Assembly: GCF_004359215.1 (NCBI RefSeq)
Contig: NC_090612.1
Location: 3,056,954 to 3,120,953, forward strand
Direction of reading: 5' to 3'
Source: Bremia lactucae
Taxonomy: Eukaryota; Oomycota; Peronosporomycetes; Peronosporales; Peronosporaceae
DNA: 64,000 bases
Part shown: in pieces, positions 11,425 through 22,699 of the stretch
How the letters are laid out: each line of letters begins with the position of its first letter
Numbering within the stretch: the stretch's first letter is position 1
Position numbers and translations under genes: made by a program
The notes under the pieces: model-generated
Seen by the model: only the letters and a program-made list of their open reading frames with translations
Databases searched by the model: none
What the model was told of the DNA's origin: nothing

Positions 11425-11909
11425 TGTAATGAGGCACACATCGGTATAAGAGCCGTTTTTGTGGTACATTTACCTTATAGGTAATATATCCTTATATCCT
11501 ATTCAAAAATAGTCACTTACTGAAATTATATCTATTATGGTTAAAAATGTCGTCACCGCCAAATAAAAATCGGCGGCCGAAATCTTCTCTTAAATTAGCT
11601 AGGGTAAGCTTTAGATTAAATAATTCGATAAAGTGCAGTTCCCCTTTTGACTTTAATGCGTTAAGTGCCTTCCTAAGGCTTGCGCATTGATATGTAAGAG
11701 ATAGAAGCCTTTCTGAGGAATATAATCTTAGGCACTAGTTGCCACTTGGTCCTACGAACCCCTGAATCCCTTGAACTAGGATTTAGTAAGCTTTAATAGC
11801 TTGTGATACTCCCTGAGTTGTTAAACCCATTAGTTCAATAGAACTAAGAGACTCGATGAGTCTAAAAGTCTTCCTCTGACTTTTGGAAGCGAGGTAGCTC
11901 CGCTAAATC
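11425..11909 (+). repeat. LTR of a second gypsy family (family B), plus strand
   Basis: Starts TGTAATGAGGCACACATCGGT and matches, in opposite orientation, the LTR at 23861-24284. Shared blocks include the GGCGGCCGAAA region, TTAGCTAGGGTAAG, AGTGCAGTTCCCCTTTTGA, AGATAGAAGCCTTTCT and GTCTTCCTCT...GCGAGGTAGCTCCGCT. Homology ends at about 11909, where the other copy continues to its TGCA terminus. Confidence 0.8.
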
Positions 11910-11955
11910 AACCCTGCTGATTTATAGCGCTGAAGTACAAGGCTATGGTCAGGCG

Positions 11956-12174
11956 ATGACTCTCCTCGTGGATTCGGCTGCATCACAAAATTTTGTGAAA
12001 CTCGCGGCTCTAAGAAAGAGACCGCCGATGTTTGAGCCGCTTTTGTGCCACGATGGCAAGCGAGAAGAGGCGACCGTTAGTTTTGCGAACGGCGCGCTCG
12101 TTAAGTCTGAGGGAGTTCAGGTTGAACTCGCCTTCAGCTTTAGTGACTTCTCTTGTAAAGAGAAGTTCACAGTG
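11956..12174 (+). pseudogene. Retropepsin fragment cut by an assembly gap
   Basis: An open frame beginning just after the LTR encodes TLLVDSAASQNFV, the active-site strand of a retroviral-type aspartic protease (DS-A-S in place of DSGA[ST]), followed by a typical hydrophobic core. It runs straight into the 100-N gap. The gag expected between LTR and protease is missing, so a deletion joins them. Confidence 0.7.
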
Positions 12175-12274
12175 NNNNNNNNNNNNNNNNNNNNNNNNNN
12201 NNNNNNNNNNNNNNNNNNNNNNNNNNNNNNNNNNNNNNNNNNNNNNNNNNNNNNNNNNNNNNNNNNNNNNNNNN
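12175..12274. other. Assembly gap (100 N)
   Basis: Exactly 100 undetermined bases, the usual placeholder for a gap of unknown size between contigs. Confidence 0.99.
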
Positions 12275-12943
12275 ATGATAATGAAAACTCGGTCGATTTG
12301 TAAATAATTTATGCGCAAGAAATTTTCTTACCACTTTACGAGTGCCGGTGGCCCTTCGCTCTGGTTTCTCATACTTACTTTCTTCTGGACGCTGTTGGAT
12401 CGCGCTCGGCTGATTTTTGAGAAGTTATAGGCATGCGTGTAGCTATGCCCCTTCTATTTTCCTGTCTGACCGCCATTGCTCCCTTTTCGCTATCAGTTTG
12501 ATTTGTCAAAAAGTCGATTTCCAGAAGAAATACACGTTTACTCGTTCGATCAGTGCTGCTTCTGCTTACAACTTCATGCGTGTCAACCAGAGATATGCGT
12601 GAAAGACTGTACACCCTATCTTCCATACCATCCTCCAGAATTTCGTAAATATGTCCTCGTCGTCTGAGTAATTGGGTACGTGAACACCGGCGGACGTTTG
12701 CTTGCACAGCATCCATTTTTTACATCCTATCTCGTGGCCACTTGGCCCTTTGCAGTGCGCTATAACCTACTCAGCAGGCCGCCGCACGTAGACAACCCCA
12801 TATCAGAAGAATAAGCTATCATGTGACCAACACCAACACAATCTCGGGGCTTTTAAGTGGTTACGGTCCAGCTGTCTATTGTTGTAATACAAAATGAGGT
12901 GATACGTTGTCACTCGTATGCTGTCCATACTTGAAACACTGAC
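12275..12943. other. Unassigned sequence after the gap
   Basis: About 670 bp with no feature I recognise. There are open frames on both strands (plus 12476-12667, minus 12375-12716), and neither shows a known motif. It may be part of a transposon whose body lies in the gap. Confidence 0.4.
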
Positions 12944-13467
12944 TGTAACGGGCTAAAGTTGCCCAAATGTTACACAGTCCCCGTTAAGTACACTTGGTGT
13001 ACTTAAGGGGATGGTCAATCACAAAATTAAAGTAACTAGACCCAGCAATCGGGTGTGGTTCACATTTGTGACCAAACCTTGTGTATGTGATGCACTGGGT
13101 GCGTTCTTATTAGGAGGGATGACGGCTAGCGTCATCCGTTACGCGATGTACCTAGAAAGATACGCTCGCAATGCATATTAAGTATTATCTACATATATGA
13201 CATTTTTAATTGGTAAAAATAGATATTTATATCTTATGCAATTAAATATAAATCAGTCTGAAAATTACTTTCTACTTAGTATGTGCAGACGAGGAGTCGG
13301 AATACCGCTCCCGTGACAACTCAGTACTAGAGTACTTTGTGCGTTGGGTGAGGTAGCTAACGCGCCCACCGCAACTACCTCACTGCACGCAAGAGAACCA
13401 GGTTAAACCGCTTCCTCGCTGTGCTTGGGTGTGTGTCTAAGTAGAGCGTGGCCGCATTACGACATGC
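12944..13467 (+). repeat. Family C terminal repeat, copy 1
   Basis: Starts TGTAACGGGCTAAAGTTGCCC and is closely similar, in inverted orientation, to 63446-63972. Shared blocks include the TAAGTACACTTGGTGTACTTAA palindrome, ATGACG.CTAGCGTCATCCGTTACGCG, the TAAAAATAGATATTTATA tract, the GCAGACGAGGAGTCGG motif and GTAGAGCGTGGCCGCATTACGAC. It behaves like an LTR plus the first bases of an internal region. I could not fix the 3' LTR boundary, so the repeat is given as the extent of homology. Confidence 0.75.
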
Positions 13468-15574
13468 TCGCCTACAGTTTTGAAATAATGCAAATAGTTT
13501 GCCAGGCCTGGAAGTATTCCTTAATTTGATCACTGGAGTGGCAGTATACGATCGGAATGGCGACAGATTCTGCAGAAAGCATGTACATTTTGGAGAAAAT
13601 TGAAGCGTCAAGGTTCGCTGGGACTGCAGAAGATTTACGCCAACTCGTCTTCACAGAAATGAATAACTAATCGAAACTGCAACAGAGTACTCGATGACCA
13701 TCACCGACTGATGTACCTGAGATTCGGGAGCTCAAACTCGAAAGGTCAGACATCTCACTTTTTGTGCTAGCATTCTGGGGCCGTCATTATCGAGAGTTTA
13801 TTCATCATGTCAAGTATGATATACTGCCAGAAACTTTATGATAAACTAGGAGTTGGGAGTTGGGTTCTTTTGAAAGGCACCACCAAAAACTTCTTTGGTT
13901 CTTTTCAGCGTCTCCTGCAGTGCTAATTTGCGTGTCCGCAATCGGATTCCGCGATCACTTCGAAAAATGAAGTGAATTTGGCCACAAGATGGAATGCTTG
14001 ACAATCAGTGCTTGTAAGGCGTACTGTAGCTTACTGGACCGGCAAAAAGCTAGGCACAATTCGCGTGACGACATGGGTGTATCATTCCGAAGAATGTGAC
14101 TCTTTTATACTTCGGCATTTCTCACTTCTTTCCAACCCATTTGGTATTTATTTTAAGCTTAACGTTTGCGTGATTGATTGTTGAACGGTCGCTTTCTCTG
14201 CCTCTCGCGGGATCTTGAGACGTTGTTGTTGTATGCATTTGAGCTCAAGCAAGCTGATAAACGATTCCGCGAGATGTTCTATTTGTCTCGTCTCATCTTC
14301 GAGCGCAATAACCCCGGCCCTTGAACTGGCCATTTGTGAAATGACACTGAGCATGGATGTACCCACTAATGCCGCAGCGTAGGAATTGCCTTCGAAAGTC
14401 CATAATTTATTGGATGAATCACGTCGATAGCGGTCTCAATTCACATAATCCCGACAATCTCCACCAAGAAAGCTGGACATTCCCCTAATTTATAGGTCCG
14501 TTTTCATGCTGTTGATGTCCTAAATTCTGGACTTCATGTGTCGAGGCTCTCCATTTCGAACAAAGTCGCAATATTTGACTTGATAAATGCTGCCATCTGT
14601 CCGATGTCGTTGAGCCTCGTCAGGTCCTGCTGTCTTAGTATAATGCAATTTGCTCAAGATATATCAAAGGGATAGCCACACCGAACCCGCTGTCACCCGG
14701 CGGGTATTCCGTAGCCAGTACACTGCTCTGCAGTACGCAAACTGCATATTTTGATATCCGCACGGTGTCTGTTATATATAAAAAGAATCGCGTCGTCTTA
14801 GGCTTGTAAATGATTATCTTCATCTGTCCGAGCAAGTTACGAAATACTGTCACGTTTAGCCGAAAGATATCCGCTGCTTTCAATATTGCATTGGAGCTGG
14901 CTTTGATTGACTGCTGTCCAGGTCGAACCCGCGCAAACTGATTTGGTTTCACGACCAGTTCTTCTTTAGCTTATGCTTGAGCTGTGCTGTGGAATCTTGG
15001 CCGCTCCTGCGCTTTAGATATATACACATAAAAAAGTGGGGCGGTCGCCGACATACGATGCCTATGTTGCTACGCTCCTTTACCGCGTATAAATACCAGC
15101 AATGGATGCATTAATTAACATTTGCGTTTTCATTCCCCAATTAGGGGAATTCCCCACTTCATCGTGATACCTTCACGTAACCCTCCCGTCCTCCTTACCG
15201 GCTGCTTCGTACTTTGCCTGATTGAACATGAATATCTCAAACGTCCGTGTCGTGTGCATTTTGGCGCCTGCTCGTCCTGAACAATTCCGTTTCAGGCAGT
15301 TGCACCCACTGGCTCAAAACAGTGCCTTCGCCTACTTGTGCCAGCTTACAGATGATCTCACCAAGGCCTACATAGTTGTCAGTAGGTCGTTACTGATTGC
15401 GTGAGCAAGCCTTTGCCATTCTATAATCGTGCCTTTTCCTTCAACGAAAGCTTTTCGGAATAGAGCTTATAGCCCGTTGACTTCCGGCCCGCAAAGCTGG
15501 GGGAACTACTGCCGAATTGGCGGTAGCTCAATTACTTACCACTGCGACCGCCGAGTAGTCAGCTACGTTCCCCT
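13468..15574. other. Unassigned 2.1 kb, probably old transposon debris
   Basis: No domain recognised on either strand. The longest open frames are on the minus strand (14635-14952, 105 codons; 14148-14366, 72 codons) and have protein-like composition but no motif I can name. It sits between repeat family C and a gypsy integrase, so degenerate mobile-element sequence is the best guess. Confidence 0.35.
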
Positions 15575-16750
15575 ATGATTGCCCCTCCGGCCTTGCTTGA
15601 TGCCTTCCCTGATTCACCCCTCCCATACCGATCTCAATCCTGTGCTCCAACTCACAATTATTTGCGCTTGCGCATCATGTATGAGTGTCACGATGCATCA
15701 ACAAGTGGGCAATGTGGACGTGAGAAGACTTACCTCACAGTAAGTCGCGACTTTTACTGGCCCCGCCAGTATCAGTTCGTGCGCAAGTACATTCGTGCTT
15801 GCGAGGTATGTCAACGGGTGAAGCCTCGCCCTTCATCCCGTGCACCTCTTCAACCTCTACCACTTCTGGCAGAGTGTTGGCAGTCCGTATCTATGGACTT
15901 CGTCTTAGGATTTCCCGAAGACGATCACAAAAACAATGGAATCCTTGTTTTTGTTGACAGATTCAGCAAGATGGTACATCTTGCTGCAGTACCAGAATCG
16001 ATTACGGCTCCGGGTTGTGCCCGTGTCTTTATCGAAAGGGTATTCAAACTCCATGGGTTACCCCGTGAATTGTTTTTCGGCCAGATGTCCACGATTCACG
16101 GCGGAGTTCTGGCAATCCGTGTTCCGATCTCTCGGAACACGGCTGACCTTGCCAACATTCGATCACCCAGAAACGGATGCTCAAACAGAACGCGTAGGTT
16201 ACGTCCAATCGTATCCCAATTGAAGCGAGTATTTACCGATGGTCGAATTCGCCATCAAATATTCGTGCATGCGTCATCAACACATACACCGTTCTTTGTG
16301 AATGGCATACGCCATCCTCGCATACCCACCCAATTAGAGGGATCCTCTAATTGGGGGGTGGACTCGCACGAGCATACCAATTCTGGTTCATGCTCATCAC
16401 GCGTCCAAGTTAACAACGACGCAAGTGATGTCGATGTCGATTTCTTCGACATTGAAGACGAGAATGATCTCATGGCAGTACGCACAAAGCGTACTGAAAA
16501 AGACAAAACAAATTAGTCAGCAGAAGAAGTTTTGCTAATACAAGAATCAATAATCCGTTTCGTACAGGATTCCACTGCTAACGCAGTGGACCGACAGAAA
16601 CGGAATGATGACAAACATGGAAGAGCAAATGTTCATGCATTTAAAATTATTGATCTAGTGCTACTCTCTGCGGTAAACTTACCTAAGCGTGTAGTCACTA
16701 ATGTGGGTAGCAGTAAACTACTACCAAAGTTCATTGGGCCTTTCCGTGTG
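15575..16750 (+). pseudogene. Gypsy integrase block
   Basis: Encodes the integrase of the same gypsy family as at 57.7-59.2 kb. The zinc-binding region (ECHDAS...CEVCQRVK, about 15690-15825) has GQCG where the family has GHRG, so one zinc-ligand His is lost. The DDE core starts at VSMDFVLGFP (about 15890), runs through VFVDRFSKMVHLAAVPESI, and includes TDAQTERV near 16180 in a shifted frame. A later frame (16532-16858) carries the C-terminal FIGPFRV. It begins abruptly at CAACTCACAATTATTTGCGC and ends abruptly where the strand sense of the homology flips, at about 16750. Confidence 0.82.
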
Positions 16751-18143
16751 CGACGACGACACGTGGAGTGTCGCCGGCAGCGGCTGTGTAATACAATAAG
16801 CCGTTGCGTGTTGTGTATCGATCGGATGATGATCGATATGAAGCCGGTAAGTCTTTAAAGATTTATCGTATGGATTCATCAGATGATTCATTAAACGCAG
16901 AAGGTCCTTATCTTCTGCGTAGGCTTTCTTTATGTCATCAATCAAGGTTGACGACTAAACACTTGAAATGAGTGTTGGCAACAGTGGGATTACTTTCACT
17001 GTTGGGGTGCACTGCTGACTCGAAAATCGGGTCGGCATGATAACGCATCAGCGACGACATTAAGTCGTCCTGGTTTATATTCGACGGAGAAATTATATTC
17101 CGCGAGGAAGGATAGCACACCTCGCCATTCTTTGCGAGAGGTGTGGGCTATTTACGGCCGTGCGTAATGACGCATAGTCCGTATATACGATGAACGGTCT
17201 ATCTCCGAGGAGATAGACCCTAAATTTAGCCAATGCATATGTCATAGCAAGGAGTCCTTGTCATGCACTGGGTAATTGCGTTCAGATGGTTGCAGCTGGC
17301 GCGATTGGTAACAGACGCTCTGCACCGTCTGTATCGTATTGCATTAACGCGCAGCCGATTGCAAAATCGCTGGCGTCACATACCACATGAAATGGCCTGT
17401 CTTGATCTGCAATCGCCAAGACGGGCGATTGCATCAAGCTTTGCTTGGCACCTTCAAACATACGCTGACAATCAGCGTTTCATATCCATTTCTCGTCTTT
17501 TTTCAAGAGACGAGAGAGATGAACTGTCATCTCTGCGTAATTGCGAAAGTACTTGTGCAAGTACGCCGCTAAACCAAGGAACTTTCTAAGTTCCTTGATA
17601 TCGACTGGAACTGGCAAGTCGGTGATTGCCTTGATCTTTTCGGGATCAGGGCGCACGCCGTGCTTACCGACGATTTAATTAAGAAGTGGTATTTCGCTTG
17701 CAGCGAACATACACTTCTTGAGATTTGCATACAACTTATGCTTTCGCATAAGCGTAAGAACCTGACGAACGTGAGTTTGAACTTTCACGTCCGTCTTCCC
17801 GCCCATGGCCCGCGGCTATGGACGAATACATCGTCAAAATAATTTGGTGCGAATTCTCGCACCGGTCTCAACAGATTCATTACGCATCTGTTGAATGTTG
17901 CAGGGGCGTTAATAAGCCCCTGAGGCATCACTAGCCATTCCCAGTGCATACCACTGGGGGTGCTTACTGCTGTGTACGGGATATCCCGTTCACGCATAAG
18001 GATTTGATAGAACCCATCCATCAGATCCATAGAAGAAAAGATAGTACTCTTAGACATACCGTCTATGATTACGTCTTTTCTCGGTATCGGCGTTTGAGCC
18101 GGTATCGTTGCAGCATTCAGTTTATTGAATGCGTGCACTATCC
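16751..18143 (-). pseudogene. Gypsy RT / RNase H block, opposite strand
   Basis: Reading right to left, this encodes RT (WRIVHAFNKLNAA, SSMDLMDGFYQI, MPQGLINAPATFNR, YFDDVFVHS) at 17790-18143, then the RT thumb and RNase H (17150-17780), then the linker DDIKKAYAEDKDLLRL. RT palm motifs are well kept including the FDD pair. It stops at 16751 exactly where the neighbouring integrase block, on the other strand, would follow in a normal element. The 5' part is lost in the 100-N gap. Confidence 0.82.
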
Positions 18144-18243
18144 NNNNNNNNNNNNNNNNNNNNNNNNNNNNNNNNNNNNNNNNNNNNNNNNNNNNNNNNN
18201 NNNNNNNNNNNNNNNNNNNNNNNNNNNNNNNNNNNNNNNNNNN
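18144..18243. other. Assembly gap (100 N)
   Basis: Second run of exactly 100 N. It separates two minus-strand gypsy elements, so reading frames that cross it are artefacts. Confidence 0.99.
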
Positions 18244-18329
18244 ACCATAGATCCACCTAATCCCACGCTTAGTGGTGGGAAGTGTCGTCTGACGCGAGTT
18301 GACCCTGAGCTTGGTGCTCAAAAACGTCA

Positions 18330-18490
18330 ACGGCTTACGGGCAAACTTGCCAGAGAGTTTTCTCGAACTCCCAAGAGTTTTCGGAAGAGGTACACCCTAG
18401 CCACTTCACCAGATACTGGTATTGACCCTCACGACGACGTCAATTTAGGAGTTTCTCCACATGAAACTGAAGGTTCCCTGCGCATCAAGC
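18330..18490 (-). pseudogene. Chromodomain at the end of family B pol, broken
   Basis: On the minus strand, across frames, FHVEKLL, then after a stop RRREGQYQYLVKWLG, then ENSWEFE can be read. This is the LV[KR]W.G....SWE core of a chromodomain, which in chromoviruses directs integration to modified chromatin. A Pro/Ser-rich linker (18500-18687) joins it to the integrase. At least one stop and one frameshift break it. Confidence 0.75.
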
Positions 18491-18638
18491 CGCGCGGGAG
18501 AGGGCCGAAATCTAGGCGGAAGCATTTGATGCTCTACGGCACGAGGTGCAACTTCTTCGTGAGGTCCTTGCTCGGGTTGAGAGCTCTTTTGAGGCGGTTC
18601 GGTACCGTCTTTCGACGCTGGAGCGTCAGCAGCTTCGT

Positions 18639-19700
18639 TTAGAGAGCCAGTTGGATATTCTTGTGAGGATGCAGCAACCTGCGGCACGACCGCCTAAGCG
18701 CCTTCAAGTTCACGTGGGAAGGGTCCCGATATGGCTTAAGCAAGCCAACGTAAGACACTGGGTGTGTACGCAGCTTGCTAGGAAGGTTTAGCGTACAAGC
18801 TAGGCCCTTCTTGGCCACGATCATAAATGGTCCAATAAAGCGCGGGCGTAATTTGGTCTTGAAGTCCGCGGAAACCAAGTTGGTAGGTAGATTTATAGCA
18901 TTTAGTAAAACTCGGTCTCCGACCATATAAGAATTAATGCAGCTTCTGCCTTTGGCATCTGCTTGTTCTTTTTGTTTGTCTTGGCTATCAGCCATCGTAT
19001 CCCTTACGTGTCTTAAGACACTTAATCGCCTTACTTGTTTCCGAACGGTAACAGGGCTGATATCAGCAAGCCTATCGGCTAATTCTCCCCCACCAAGCCC
19101 TGAACCACGCAGTGGTATCATTAATGGAACGCGTGAGTGGGTAAGACCGTTTACATAGAACGGAGTATAGCATGTAGAGGCATAAACAGCGTTAATTAGC
19201 GCAAACTCCGCCACTGGGAGAATTGAGTTCCAGCGCTTTGGTGTCTGAGCACAAATGCTGCGTAAAACGTCTTCAATGATGCGATTGACAATTTCAGTTT
19301 GACCATCGACTGCGGATCGTCCGCAGTGGACATGTCCAATCTGGTGCCAAGTATTCGGAAAATTGACTTCCAGATTTACCCGGGAAACGCGGGTCCCGAT
19401 CAGAGACAATTGCCACTGGCAAACCATGTTGTCGAAACACGCGATCGATAAACAGCTTATATGTACCCTCGCCATAAATGGAACCCGGCACGGCCGCTAA
19501 GTGAGCCATTTTGCTCAATCGGTCAACAAAGACCACTATACCGGAGTTACCGGCTGAATCTTTCGGTGACCGAAAACGAAATCCATACAAATGGACTCCT
19601 AGAAACCTATAGGGGCGTGAAGGCTCGTCAGTGGCGCAGCAGCGTGCGCCGAGGGTTTAACCCGTTGGCAAGTTTTGCATGTGCGAACGCATGTGCTGAC
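18639..19700 (-). pseudogene. Family B integrase
   Basis: Catalytic core readable in two overlapping frames: VVFVDRLSKMAHLAAVPGSI and VSDRDPRF in 19294-19590, then DGQTEIVNRIIEDVLR and the C-terminal SH3-like region with FIGPF and TLNLPSKLRTHPVSYVGLLKPY in 18639-19475. The triad's second Asp and Glu are present. The frameshift near 19350-19400 splits the core. Confidence 0.85.
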
Positions 19701-20576
19701 CCATTTATAAAGTTTGGGCCACCAACAACTCTGGCTTATAGAGCCGTAGATCTTTTCTCTACCGAGATGACTACCAAGGACAGTATCGTGTGCCTCATAG
19801 AGGATTCGGTACTTCAAATCCTCATCATGAGGAGCAACGACACGCGGAGGGTCCGCGATGTCTGTGCAATAAAGCAAGAGGTCCGTATCGATAGAATATC
19901 GATGTAACCTTACACGCAAACGTGCCGGCAATTTAATACCCGAATCAGAGTTCTTTAAAGCTCGTAGCAGAGCTACACACTGTTCATCCTTGGCGCAAGC
20001 CGAACAGAATAATTCAGGAATAGGCGACGAGATAGTCGTTAAATGAGAAAGCCCATAATCCGGCCTGTGTGATAACGCATTGGCCAAAGCATTTTGCTTG
20101 CCGGGTTCAAACTTCACCTCAAAGTTGGATTCCACAAGAAAGGATAGCCATCGGACCATTCTATGTGAGAGATGGGGCGACTTAGTCGCCGTGCGTAATG
20201 ACGCGTGATCTGTATATATCACAAACGGCTTAGAGCCGAGCAGATGAACTATGAATATGACGAGAGCAAACTTCATAGCAAGTAACTCTTTGTCATGAAC
20301 TGGGTAGTTCTTTTCCGCAGCTTTAAGCTGTCTAGACTCGAACGCAATGACACAGTCGCACCCATCAACATCTGTTTGTAACAGAGCACTGCCAATGGCA
20401 AAATCTGATGCGTCACAGACGACACTATCAGGCCAATTTAAATTTGGCAGTGCCAGAATCGGAACATGGATAAGACTATCCTTAACTGCTCGAAAAGCAT
20501 TCTTTTCGGTGCTAGTCCAGCACCATTCTGTATCCTTTTTAAGGAGATTAGATAATGGCCTAGCTACATCAGCGTA
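19600..20576 (-). pseudogene. Family B RNase H and integrase zinc domain
   Basis: Reading from 20576 downwards: the connection and RNase H with VVCDASDFAIGSALLQ and NYPVHDKELLA, then FVIYTDHASLR and the conserved FEPGKQNALANALSHRP, then the H2C2 zinc finger (YEAHDTVLGSHLGREK...CVRTCKTCQRVK), which is complete here. The frame is open over 225 codons from 20276. Confidence 0.85.
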
Positions 20577-20584
20577 ATTTTTTG

Positions 20585-21626
20585 CTATATTTGTGTATAA
20601 TTAGCGAGACCCAGCCACTTACGCAAATCCTTTTGGATTTTAAGAACTGGCCAATCTACTATGGCCTTTACCTTAGCGGGATCCGCTCTAAGGCCTCGCT
20701 TTCCAATGAAGCATCCTAAAAAAGGAATTTCGTCTGCGCCAAAAATGCATTTAGATGCATTAGCATTCAATTTTTTTTGTGCGCATACACTCGAGCACTG
20801 CTCGGAAATGGTCTGAATGGTTGTCCATAACCGACCGACCCTGCTCCGCACGACTATGGACAAATATGTCATCGAAATAAGTCTGTGCATAACCTCGATG
20901 AGGGCGAAATAGTTGCGTCACTAGACGATAAAATGTTGCCGGGGCGTTGGAAAGCCCTTGTAGCATAACCAGCCACTCCCATAACATGCCGCTTGGGGTC
21001 TAACCGCTGTAAGCGGGATATCACTAGCTCGCATGAGCAATTGGTAGAATCCATTGACTAAGTCCAATGCACTGTACATTGTACATCCCACCATATTGTT
21101 CTGAAGAACATCCTTTCTAGAAACGGGGGTTTGTGCTGGTTTAGTGACAGCATTAAGTTTATTATAAGCATGTACAATGCGCCATTTACCATTTGGCTTT
21201 TTTACACAAAATGTCGGTGTCGAATGAAGTAATTTGCTCTCTCGTACCATTCCAGCCTCGTTCTTAGCACGGAAGAAATCGGCAATGACGTCACACTGCT
21301 CCCTTGGTAAAGGCCATTGTCTTGTGACACAGTATTTGGGTTCCCGGAACCAAGTAAATTTCATGACGAACACCTCTATCCGGAGGTAAAACAGATGGTG
21401 GATTATTACATACCGCATCTTGGAATTCCTTAATAAAGGAATAAAAGGGATCTGTAGGATCCTTAAGGATGGATGACCCATTTCGCGCACTAAGTGCAGC
21501 TTTTGTGTCATCCAGGACAGCTTCGTCTAGAAGTGACGATAAGTTCAACTCAATTTTTGGTCGAACGACCACCATTTCAGATAAGTTGCCAGCCTTTAAG
21601 GCTCGGCTGCACTCCTCAATAGACAT
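20585..21626 (-). pseudogene. Family B reverse transcriptase
   Basis: [10 protein letters not shown] marks the RT start, followed by [45 protein letters not shown], then after a frameshift near 20990 MLQGLSNAPATFYRL, TYFDDIFVHS and the thumb DEIPFLGCFIGKRGLRADPAK. The FDD catalytic pair and the upstream Asp (ALDLVNG) are intact. At least two frameshifts make it a pseudogene. Confidence 0.86.
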
Positions 21627-22261
21627 TTCGTCTAGCTCTAAAAGAGCATGTAACGAAGGGATTGCGCAAGGCTAACTTCCTCTCAATGTTACCGGTTACA
21701 CCATTTACAATCGTATGTAATTGCTCACTCGTATCACTTTGTGAGGGAATACACGCTTGGTGTCCATCCTGTCTTGGAGTGGAGACAATACGCCTCTTAG
21801 AGGCCGAGACATTGATGTCCCCGGGTTTCCAGCCTGTATTGGTTCTATACAAGACATGGTGTCTCATTTGGCATCCGACAAGGAATTAGGTAACTCAATT
21901 TCCTTATCCAGCGAACGTTTACGTGTCGTTTCACGTGCATTAGAAGGGTTTGACCCAAAATGCCCTGGTGAACCGCCAATAGTGTCACGATTGACACTCA
22001 GTATGGTACCACCTCGGCCGATCACACTCGGTGGACTTAGACAAGCCACTCCATGTATCTCAGGGGTATTGCACCCTTGATGATTCGGCCTTAGGCCAAC
22101 AATGCTTTCAGCATGCAGTGAATCGTTATTACAACGATTGTCACTCGACGGAGTACGTGCCGCTCCACTTATTTCTGCTAAGTAGGGCTCAGAATTAATG
22201 TTTTTAACATAAGAATTTATTAACTCAGGCATGCCAATGTCTTAAACACTGACAGACTCAT

Positions 22262-22690
22262 TTAACGATCCGCGCCAATAGCGCTTTTGTTCCTAGCAAT
22301 GGTGGGCTCATGACTCTCCAAAGCTTTGCTAGGAACATTGCGCGTAGCGCCTAAGGTCTTAGACCTCCAGTCGATCCATGGCTCATGGTATTCTAACCAG
22401 GCCATACCAAGAATGAGATCATACCTCGAATCCAAATCAAGGAAGAGACAGCGTTCCATACTGTCAAAGTCCATAAACTTTATATTTAAGCCGGAACTTT
22501 GGAAACAGTGACACGAGTCCCAGTCGCTAAGCGAACAGTGATTGTATCACCTATAAGCGCCTCAACGTATTGTTGACTTCCTTCAAGGGAAAGGCTTCGA
22601 GCATAATTGCAAGACGCTCCTGAGTCAATTAAAATTGACCACGGCTTATCAAAGCCCTTTACAGTCGCTTGAGCGACTAGCAAGCCAGGC
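22262..22690 (-). pseudogene. Family B retropepsin
   Basis: WSILIDSGASCNYAR contains an intact DSGAS active site, followed by TVRLATGTRV and, after a stop at about 22486, DLDSRYDLILGMAWLEYHEPWIDW, the C-terminal half of the fold. Between this and RT (21627-22261) lies a linker with no recognised domain. Confidence 0.82.
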
Positions 22691-22699
22691 TTGTACTCT

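Noticed and set aside
12010..12318. Open frames crossing the first N run
   Set aside because: The undetermined bases were read as coding; only the protease piece before the gap has real motifs.
12476..12667. Candidate secreted effector-like frame near the gap
   Set aside because: No signal peptide, no RXLR or LFLAK-type motif, and no in-frame continuation; not supportable.
17944..18642. 232-codon plus-strand frame
   Set aside because: Crosses the second N run and is antisense to RT and to the chromodomain region.
18546..18791. Coiled-coil-like plus-strand frame (LLREVLARVESSFEAVRYRL)
   Set aside because: Antisense to the linker and C-terminus of the family B integrase; the helix-like look comes from the Pro/Ser/Gln-rich linker read backwards.
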